Of a stretch of 17,316 nt of DNA, positions 6,166 to 11,735 are shown piece by piece. The DNA is from an uncultured Bacilli bacterium (GTDB lineage: Bacteria; Bacillota_I; Bacilli_A; RF39; UBA660). The number at the start of each line of letters is the position of its first letter. Position 1 is the first letter of the stretch. Under the pieces are notes generated by a model. It searched no databases, was not told the origin of the DNA, and saw only the letters and a program-made list of their open reading frames with translations. The position numbers were made by a program, and so were the translations under genes. The stretch spans positions 1-17,316 of the forward strand of contig CANRHM010000015.1 in assembly GCA_947630415.1 (NCBI GenBank). The letters run 5' to 3'.

Positions 6166-6195
6166 TTGACATTAATCATAAGTTTATAGTATGAT
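6166..6195 (+). promoter_or_regulatory. Promoter for the Nudix gene
   Basis: TTGACA (6166-6171), 18 bases, TATGAT (6190-6195). It begins three bases after the T run of the rplL terminator. The 50-base leader is A/T-rich and ends with AGGAGG at 6238-6243. Confidence 0.7.
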
Positions 6196-6247
6196 AGCAA
6201 AAAAAGAAGGTTTCCTTTTTGTTTTGATGGAATTATAGGAGGTAAAA

Positions 6248-6751
6248 ATGGAATATTGGGATTTATACGATAAGGATAGAAACAAACTAGATAAAATTGC
6301 CAAAAGAGGAGATTCCCTTTTAGAGGGAGAATATCATTTAGTCGTCAATGCTTGGGTACGAAATAGTAAAAATGAATTTTTAATTACGCAACGTGCAGCC
6401 AATAAAAAGTTTGCCTATATGTGGGAATGTACGGGTGGTTCAGCATTAAAAGGAGAAACATCCATTGAAGCAGCAGTTCGTGAAGTGCATGAAGAATTAG
6501 GAATTGATGTCGATGCTACCAGGGGACAATTAGTGGGTTCAACATTAAGAGAGTATCCCCATTGTTCTGATATACTCGATGTATGGTTATTCGAAAGTGA
6601 TGCTTCCATAGACGAAGTTAAGATTCAAGAAGAAGAAGTCTGTAATGCTATGTGGGCAAGTGTGAATCAAATAAAGGAATTGTATCAAAATCATCAATTT
6701 GAAGCAAATGCCTTTTTTGAAGAAGCACTACAATTAAAGAAAACAAGATAG
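6248..6751 (+). CDS. Nudix hydrolase, isopentenyl-isomerase-like subgroup
   Basis: Nudix enzymes cleave nucleoside diphosphates linked to another group; the substrate here is not determinable. The 167-residue protein has a complete Nudix box, G64-x5-E70-x7-REVHEELGI (78-86), with the metal-binding glutamates present. The lead-in EYWDLYDKDRNKL and HLVVNAWVRNSKNEFLITQRA resemble the YfcD/Idi-like Nudix group that starts with a short beta hairpin. It has its own promoter and terminator, and lies between rplL and the P1-P4 family in an interval normally empty in relatives. A house-cleaning or nucleotide-sanitising role is a guess from the family; a link to P1-P4 is not shown. Confidence 0.9.
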   Translation: MEYWDLYDKDRNKLDKIAKRGDSLLEGEYHLVVNAWVRNSKNEFLITQRAANKKFAYMWECTGGSALKGETSIEAAVREVHEELGIDVDATRGQLVGSTLREYPHCSDILDVWLFESDASIDEVKIQEEEVCNAMWASVNQIKELYQNHQFEANAFFEEALQLKKTR

Positions 6752-6757
6752 ATAAAC

Positions 6758-6778
6758 AAGGACAAAGAAGTCCTTTTT
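6758..6778 (+). terminator. Intrinsic terminator after the Nudix gene
   Basis: AAGGAC (6758-6763) pairs with GTCCTT (6770-6775) around a six-base loop, followed by T residues to 6778. The next promoter starts three bases later. Confidence 0.8.
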
Positions 6779-6780
6779 AA

Positions 6781-6809
6781 TTGACAGAAAAGACGTCCCT
6801 TTTTATAAT
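6781..6809 (+). promoter_or_regulatory. Perfect consensus promoter of paralogue P1
   Basis: TTGACA (6781-6786), 17 bases, TATAAT (6804-6809). The leader is about 20 bases, with AGAGGTG at 6824-6830. Promoter, leader and ribosome site closely match the copy at 7901-7950 in sequence and spacing. Confidence 0.9.
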
Positions 6810-6836
6810 AAAATATTACAAAAAGAGGTGAAGAAA

Positions 6837-7880
6837 ATGGATAGTGAATTCATATTAAGATTACCTACAGAAGATGAAATGGTAGCTGTTCAGGATGAAG
6901 CAACAGCAACCGATTTTGCCCTTTTGTCAGGTGTTACCGATCATCAATATTTGATTAATAACAAAGGTGGTCTCTGGTCTAATAAATATCGCATTTCAAA
7001 TAATGGAGTAGGAATTCGTCCTGTTATGGAAAATCCAATCTTATATTTAGTTTTTCCTGAAATTATGAATGGTTATTTTGAAAGAGGAGGTTATCCTCAA
7101 TGGGCTGCATCAAAGGCCTTAAATCAAGATTTAACCATGCTTCATGCGCATGGTGCTCTTGCTGTGGCGAAAAAAGAATCTTTACTTTTTTCTTCTCATA
7201 ATGAATTTACAGAATACGTGGAATATGTATTTAATGGGAAAAAGTATGTAAGAATCCCTGCTCAACAAAGAATTCGCTTATCCAATGGCGACCTAGTAGA
7301 AAAAGGTGATTATTATTTTGTAGAGATAACTCCCATTACTTGGTACTATTTAGAAGATAGAAATTTGGCTATAACAAAACATATAATTGGACCCTCTGCA
7401 GATGTTTTGCGTATACCTAAATATGTAGATACCATAAACAAACATTTAAAAGAGCTAATAACATTTTCTAATCTTTATGTTCCTTTTTATCCTACAGAAG
7501 CTGAAACTTTAAATAAATTTAAGTATATCGAAGAACGTCTTAAATTGATGCGTATTAATAATCCAGATTTAGAAAATGAAATTCTTCCTTTAATAGAGGG
7601 AATTGCTTTCTTGGAGGCTGCTTATCAAAAAGATAAAACAGGAGAAATCGAAAGATTACAACAATCCTTAGATCGCGCTCAAGATTTAAAGACCAATTTT
7701 ATTCCTTTCATTCAAAGAAAATTAACTAGTTACATTGCGACTTTAGAAAATTCAGGTCAATTCTTAACTAAATCTAAAAAAAGTGCCCTTGCTAACGATA
7801 TGGAAGAAACGAAAACATTGATTAAAACTTATATTAAAGGAAAACGGAATAGAAGCTTATTAGATGCAATGAATGAATAG
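6837..7880 (+). CDS. P1: unknown cytosolic protein, DUF6273-like halves in swapped order, C-terminal coiled coil
   Basis: This is the first of four tandem paralogues, 347 residues from ATG 6837 (AGAGGTG six bases upstream; the GTG at 6828 is part of that ribosome site). No signal peptide or membrane segment is seen. Order of motifs: LPTEDE (9-14), TDFALLSG (25-32), GIRPVM (59-64), GGYPQWAASK (84-93), a hydrophobic NGKKYVRIP (133-141), LSNGDLVEKGDYYFVEITPITW (148-169), then SERLK-like YIEERLKLMRI (230-240) and a long Lys/Glu helical region to the end. YPQ...PIxW with the preceding TDxA...GxRP recalls DUF6273 proteins, but with halves exchanged. It is most like P2. Function unknown; it is monocistronic by its own promoter and terminator. 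Confidence 0.85.
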   Translation: MDSEFILRLPTEDEMVAVQDEATATDFALLSGVTDHQYLINNKGGLWSNKYRISNNGVGIRPVMENPILYLVFPEIMNGYFERGGYPQWAASKALNQDLTMLHAHGALAVAKKESLLFSSHNEFTEYVEYVFNGKKYVRIPAQQRIRLSNGDLVEKGDYYFVEITPITWYYLEDRNLAITKHIIGPSADVLRIPKYVDTINKHLKELITFSNLYVPFYPTEAETLNKFKYIEERLKLMRINNPDLENEILPLIEGIAFLEAAYQKDKTGEIERLQQSLDRAQDLKTNFIPFIQRKLTSYIATLENSGQFLTKSKKSALANDMEETKTLIKTYIKGKRNRSLLDAMNE

Positions 7881-7899
7881 AGGAATTTTCCTCTTTTTT
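7879..7899 (+). terminator. Intrinsic terminator after P1
   Basis: AGAGGA (7879-7884) pairs with TCCTCT (7889-7894), four-base loop, then six T (7894-7899). The stem starts inside the P1 stop codon. Confidence 0.8.
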
Positions 7900-7900
7900 A

Positions 7901-7929
7901 TTGACAAAATAAGCCTTTTTCTTTATAAT
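7901..7929 (+). promoter_or_regulatory. Perfect consensus promoter of the P2-P3-P4 operon
   Basis: TTGACA (7901-7906), 17 bases, TATAAT (7924-7929), two bases after the P1 terminator tract. The leader ATTAC(C)AAAAGAGGTGAA is shared with P1. Confidence 0.9.
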
Positions 7930-7955
7930 AAGCCATTACCAAAAGAGGTGAAAAG

Positions 7956-8963
7956 ATGCTCTACGATCAACCTATTTTGAAATTACCTAAAAAGGAAGAT
8001 CTTTCTTCTTTTCATGATTATGCTACACCTACAGATTTGGTTCTTATGATGGGAGACTTTGAAAAGATGGATACCATCGGTTATTGGTTGGAGAATGCTA
8101 AAAATAGTTTACTAGAAACGTATGCTGTCGACCAACCTTTAGGAATTCGTCCTCTTTGTTCCTATAAGCCTTCCATGGAAGAACAAAAAGAAGGATTAGT
8201 TTATTATGGAAGTTATCCACAATGGGCCGTATCCAAATCTTTAAACGAAGATTTAACTTTTCTTTTGGAACATCATGCTTTAAGAGATATGAGAAAAAAG
8301 TACACTTTCTTTCCGAATGTACATTCTGTTTATGATTATCCTGCCTATAGTTATGGAGGGAGACAGTATGTAGCTATTCCTTCCAATAAGAAGGTACGCT
8401 TATCCAATGGACAATTGGTAAACCAAGGAGATACTTATTTTTTAGAAGTAAGTCCTATTACATGGTATATACTGGAAAATCGTCCTTATATCGTTTCAAA
8501 GCATATTCTTTGTGCTATGCCCAATAAGTTGAGTACAAAATCCTTAGTATCACTTTTAGATCTTTATTTAGAAAACGAAATGCCAGAGGATTTGTTTAGT
8601 AGGCCTGTAATTGAAGATAAAAAAGAAGATCAATTTACGTATTTAAAAGAACGTCTTAAATTAATGCGTATTAGTTATCCAGAATTAGAAAGTACTGTAG
8701 CAAATCTATTAGAGACAGTAACCTTTATAGAAGATACTTATCATAGGGATAGGCAAAAAGAAATCGAAGAATTAAAACAGAGAATAAAAGAGACGGAAGA
8801 AAAAGATGCTACGATATTTTCTTACATCGATGATGAGTTAGCTAACTATATTCATATAATGGATCAAAACCATTATCGATTAAAAAGAAGTCAAGTAGAG
8901 ACGATGCAAACCAATTTGAAAGAAGTTAAAGAAGTAGTTAAAAAGTATATAAAGGAAGGATAA
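7956..8963 (+). CDS. P2: paralogue of P1
   Basis: 335 residues, no signal peptide or membrane segment. Motifs in the P1 order: ATPTDLVLMMG (23-33), YWLENAKNS (43-51, resembling the WLRS of DUF6273), LGIRPL (62-67), YYGSYPQWAVSKSLNEDL (83-100), GGRQYVAIP (134-142), LSNGQLVNQGDTYFLEVSPITW (149-170), YIVSKHIL (178-185), and KERLKLMRISYPELE (231-245). A C-terminal region of about 80 residues rich in Lys/Glu looks like a coiled coil. YPQWA..KxLNxDL, LSNG and ERLKLMRI are shared almost verbatim with P1, which indicates a recent duplication. AGAGGTG (7944-7950) precedes the ATG. P3 starts four bases after the stop. Function unknown. Confidence 0.85.
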   Translation: MLYDQPILKLPKKEDLSSFHDYATPTDLVLMMGDFEKMDTIGYWLENAKNSLLETYAVDQPLGIRPLCSYKPSMEEQKEGLVYYGSYPQWAVSKSLNEDLTFLLEHHALRDMRKKYTFFPNVHSVYDYPAYSYGGRQYVAIPSNKKVRLSNGQLVNQGDTYFLEVSPITWYILENRPYIVSKHILCAMPNKLSTKSLVSLLDLYLENEMPEDLFSRPVIEDKKEDQFTYLKERLKLMRISYPELESTVANLLETVTFIEDTYHRDRQKEIEELKQRIKETEEKDATIFSYIDDELANYIHIMDQNHYRLKRSQVETMQTNLKEVKEVVKKYIKEG

Positions 8964-8967
8964 AAAA

Positions 8968-9987
8968 ATGAAAAATATTGAAATAAGTTTATTATCGCTT
9001 GAAGAAGCAAACAATTTAAAAGTATTACAAAAATATGGACATCGTATGATTGGAACCGATTTTGCTTTGTTAACTGGAGGAGAAGGCTATTCACTTAATG
9101 GAACGATGGAATTAAAAGATCCGGATGAAATGGGCCCTGATATGAACTCAGAAGTCATCAGTTCTTACTATACGAAAAGTATTAATAAAGACCTTAGTAT
9201 TAACTTTATCAATCATATAGGTTACCAAAGTACGATAGGAGCCAATGCCCGTTATTTAGCCATTCGACCTACCATTAAAATAACGCCTAAACTAGAAAAA
9301 GTTCTTGCTCATAAACGTATGAATAAAGAAGGTGTTTACGAAGTTGATTTTGGTGCTTATCCACAAGAGGTAGTGGGTTATTACGATGCCATCCGTCTTG
9401 AAAAAGCGTTAACGAGTGGAAATATTATTAAAACGGGAAAAACCTATACCATCGATAAAGAAACCTACTCTAATAGTAGTTTAGGTTTTACTCCCTTAGA
9501 TTTAGAAGAGTATCAAATAGGAGATAAGAAATACATTCGTATGAAGATGAGTTCTTTCTACGATGGCAGATTTTTCTCTTTATCCAATGGACAATGCTAC
9601 CGAAATGATAAATTTATTTGGGTAGAAGTAAGTCCTGTTACTTGGTTAATTGACGAAGAAAGTCAAATGCTTATTGCTAAAAAAGGACTCTTATCGGGAA
9701 TCGCCTATAAACCAACTTCAACGAAATTCGAAGACAGTTTTATGTCTACTTACTTAAATCGTTATATGGCTAAGAACTTATTCCAAGGTACGTTTGCCGA
9801 TCGAAGAAGTAGTGTAATCGAAGAAAAAACAATCGATGAACGTCTTACGCTTTTAGAAGAAAAACTTCGTAAGTTAGATCCTAATAATCAATACTTCAAA
9901 GAAGAAATTGCACTTTTAGGAGACTATGTCAAAGGAATAAGAGAAGATTATCAAGAAGAAGTGAAAGCGCCTCAAAAACACCTATAG
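8968..9987 (+). CDS. P3: more divergent paralogue of P1
   Basis: 339 residues, translated from ATG 8968 after AAGGAAGGA (8952-8960), four bases beyond P2. It has the clearest N-terminal similarity to the DUF6273 C-terminal half: LLSLEEANNL (8-17), GTDFALLTGG (29-38), SSYYTKS (65-71) and LAIRPTIKI (97-105). The second half follows: VDFGAYPQEVV (126-136), GDKKYIRMKMSSFYDGRF (185-202), FSLSNGQC (203-210), WVEVSPVTW (218-226), LLSGIAYKPTS (241-251), and LNRYMAKNLF. The end, DERLTLLEEKLRKLD, is the shared ERL helix; the long P1/P2 coiled coil is missing. There is an extra segment of about 25 residues between the TD and IRP motifs. Function unknown. Confidence 0.82.
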   Translation: MKNIEISLLSLEEANNLKVLQKYGHRMIGTDFALLTGGEGYSLNGTMELKDPDEMGPDMNSEVISSYYTKSINKDLSINFINHIGYQSTIGANARYLAIRPTIKITPKLEKVLAHKRMNKEGVYEVDFGAYPQEVVGYYDAIRLEKALTSGNIIKTGKTYTIDKETYSNSSLGFTPLDLEEYQIGDKKYIRMKMSSFYDGRFFSLSNGQCYRNDKFIWVEVSPVTWLIDEESQMLIAKKGLLSGIAYKPTSTKFEDSFMSTYLNRYMAKNLFQGTFADRRSSVIEEKTIDERLTLLEEKLRKLDPNNQYFKEEIALLGDYVKGIREDYQEEVKAPQKHL

Positions 9988-9999
9988 GAAGTGAGAAGA

Positions 10000-10932
10000 A
10001 TGGTTTTAACGCTTCTTAATACAAATCAATTACAAATGAGTGAAGATTTAAAAATAAATCGTACTGCTCAGGCAACAGATCTTTATTTATTGACTTCTGG
10101 AGCATGGAAAAATAGAACGTGTAGAGGTAAAGAGTTATCAGTTCCTTATTGGATTAAATTAGATTTACATCGTACTATTTATCCAAGCCTTTTATATTAT
10201 TGTAATGCCAACGGAAAAGAGAAATCTTCTCTTTATCTTTCCTCAAAAATAGGTATTAGACTAGTCATGTATGATGTTAGAATATCAAAAGAGAATATTA
10301 CTTGGCTAGATTCGGATCATACAGAAGCTTCTTTTGGATATTATCCACAGTTTATTGAAACAGATCCTAAAAAAATTGAAAAACTAACTGAGTTATGTAA
10401 GCAAGATCCTTCCAAAGAACAAAATGCTGTTTTAGGTCAAAATAAGGGCTATCCTTTTCAAAAGAATGAGCCCATAACGTATGAATTGGATGGAGAATTT
10501 TTTGTCCCTTATCGTCTTTCTAAAAAACTTCGTTACTTTCTTAAAATAGAACCTATAAAATGGCAATACAACTCCCAGTGCGACATGTTTGTTTCTAAAA
10601 ATGTTTTGACCGCAGGTCTTTTACATGGAGAAAACGATGAGAACGTATATATTAAATTATGTAATAATCTTTTATGTAATATAAGTGATGGAATGAATGG
10701 TTTTAACGCACTTATCCGTTCAAAAGAAAAAGTGGAAGAAAAAGAAGAGACTTTACCATTGGAGTCTCCCGAAGATAAGATTCAAAAACGTCTTACTTGG
10801 TTAAGGGAACGTCTTGGTGTTTATAGAGTCACTACTCCTCAAGAAAACGATACTTTTCAACTTTTACAAGCAGGATTAGATGCCTTAGAAACCGATATCG
10901 ATACGGCTTTTCAAAAAGAAAAAACTTTATAA
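10000..10932 (+). CDS. P4: most divergent paralogue, end of the P2-P4 operon
   Basis: 310 residues from ATG 10000, preceded by AGGAAGTG (9986-9993), which overlaps no coding start; GTG 9991 is part of that site. Shared motifs: AQATDLYLLTSG (23-34), YWIKL (50-54), IGIRLVM (84-90, the Pro of GIRP lost), ASFGYYPQ (110-117), LDGEFFVPYRLSKKLRYF (163-180), LKIEPIKW (181-188), MFVSKNVL (196-203), and QKRLTWLRERLG near 267-278. The LSNG motif is absent, so it has drifted most. No membrane segments; Cys occurs at several places, unlike P1-P3. It lies 12 bases after P3. Function unknown. Confidence 0.8.
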   Translation: MVLTLLNTNQLQMSEDLKINRTAQATDLYLLTSGAWKNRTCRGKELSVPYWIKLDLHRTIYPSLLYYCNANGKEKSSLYLSSKIGIRLVMYDVRISKENITWLDSDHTEASFGYYPQFIETDPKKIEKLTELCKQDPSKEQNAVLGQNKGYPFQKNEPITYELDGEFFVPYRLSKKLRYFLKIEPIKWQYNSQCDMFVSKNVLTAGLLHGENDENVYIKLCNNLLCNISDGMNGFNALIRSKEKVEEKEETLPLESPEDKIQKRLTWLRERLGVYRVTTPQENDTFQLLQAGLDALETDIDTAFQKEKTL

Positions 10933-10938
10933 AAATGG

Positions 10939-10967
10939 TTGACCTTAAAAGGATTTTGTAGTATTAT
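10939..10967 (+). promoter_or_regulatory. Promoter for the rsmC-like gene
   Basis: TTGACC (10939-10944), 17 bases, TATTAT (10962-10967). Transcription would start near 10974, directly before a ribosome-like AAAGGAGA (10977-10984) and a strong hairpin. Confidence 0.65.
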
Positions 10968-10981
10968 ATAGACACGAAAGG

Positions 10982-11024
10982 AGAACTAACTATATTTGTT
11001 GATAGTTAGTTCTTTTCTTATTTT
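10982..11024 (+). terminator. Strong hairpin with T-rich tail in the leader of the rsmC-like gene
   Basis: AGAACTAACTAT (10982-10993) pairs with ATAGTTAGTTCT (11002-11013) around an eight-base loop and is followed by TTTCTTATTTT. It could end P2-P4 transcription. Because it lies downstream of the promoter at 10939-10967, it would also attenuate that promoter. Confidence 0.65.
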
Positions 11025-11027
11025 GGG

Positions 11028-11627
11028 GTGATAGATACGGGACAATATTTTAGTAACGAAGCATTACCTAGCAAATTAAAAGATTATAAAGCCTTTGTTT
11101 TGGGACAAGCCTTTACTTTTACGACCGATAATGGGGTGTTTTCCAAAGAAGGCATGGATTTTGGAACTCGATTACTACTTGAAAACATCGATTTAGCCGA
11201 TATTAAAGGAAATGTTTTAGATATGGGATGTGGCTATGGTGTGATAGGCATTGTTTTAGGCAAAGTAACTTCTTCGAAATTGACGATGTGTGATGTCAAT
11301 AGAAGAGCTTTACATTTGGCAAAACAAAATGCTAAGAAGAATCAAGTAGATGATGTGGAAATCTTAGAAAGTGATGCCTACCAAGCATTAGAGGATAGAC
11401 TATTCGATTGTATTGTAACTAATCCTCCTATTCGAGCGGGAAAAGAAAAAGTATATGAGATCCTGTTTAACGCAAGGTTTCATTTAAAAAAAGACGGCGT
11501 TCTTTACATCGTTGCAAGAAAAGAACAAGGTGCTAAGAGCATGATTGAAGACTTAAAAGAGTATTATCAAGTGTCCATTCAAGAACGTAAAAAAGGTTTT
11601 TTTGTAATAAAGTGCAAAATTGGTTGA
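11028..11627 (+). CDS. Class I SAM-dependent methyltransferase, RsmC/YbxB family
   Basis: Family members methylate 16S rRNA guanine N2 (RsmC, G1207 in E. coli); YbxB occupies the same place before rpoB in B. subtilis. The 199-residue protein lacks the N-terminal half of E. coli RsmC, as is normal in Gram-positives. It shows FTFTTDNGVFSKEGMDFGTRLLL (29-51), the SAM loop VLDMGCGYGVIG (63-74), the acidic CDVNRRAL (88-95) and the catalytic NPPIRAG (132-138). The only usual start codon is GTG 11028, without an adjacent ribosome site; GTG lies within GGGGTG. The stop TGA is used as a true stop. The rpoB promoter overlaps its end. Confidence 0.88.
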   Translation: MIDTGQYFSNEALPSKLKDYKAFVLGQAFTFTTDNGVFSKEGMDFGTRLLLENIDLADIKGNVLDMGCGYGVIGIVLGKVTSSKLTMCDVNRRALHLAKQNAKKNQVDDVEILESDAYQALEDRLFDCIVTNPPIRAGKEKVYEILFNARFHLKKDGVLYIVARKEQGAKSMIEDLKEYYQVSIQERKKGFFVIKCKIG

Positions 11628-11652
11628 CTTGTTGCAAAAAATGTGTTATTAA
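11624..11652 (+). promoter_or_regulatory. Promoter for rpoB-rpoC
   Basis: TTGACT (11624-11629), 17 bases, TATTAA (11647-11652). The -35 box overlaps the stop codon of the preceding gene. The remaining 83-base leader is very A/T-rich. Confidence 0.6.
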
Positions 11653-11674
11653 TATAAATTGGCAATGTGTTATT
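11640..11674 (+). repeat. Direct repeat in the rpoB promoter region
   Basis: AATGTGTTATT occurs at 11640-11650 and again at 11664-11674, 24 bases apart. The first copy covers the -10 region of the promoter. Confidence 0.6.
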
Positions 11675-11735
11675 TTTAACAAAAAATACGTTCTTTGATT
11701 AAAAAAATTAATATTATGTATAGGGGTGAATTTTC

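Noticed and set aside
6196..6225. Possible second terminator or attenuator in the Nudix leader (AAGG/CCTT with flanking A and T runs)
   Set aside because: The stem is only four G/C-containing pairs with a three-base loop; too weak to call.
6837..10932. Diversity-generating retroelement target genes
   Set aside because: The fold hint would suit such targets, but no template/variable repeat pair with A-biased changes and no reverse transcriptase is visible in the window.
10996..11031. Tiny leader-peptide frame starting TTG after AAAGGAGA
   Set aside because: Eleven codons with a poor start, embedded in a hairpin; nothing in its amino acids suggests a regulatory peptide.
11625..11627. TGA read as Trp (Mycoplasma code)
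   Set aside because: The protein ends here exactly as YbxB relatives do, and Trp in all other genes is encoded by TGG.
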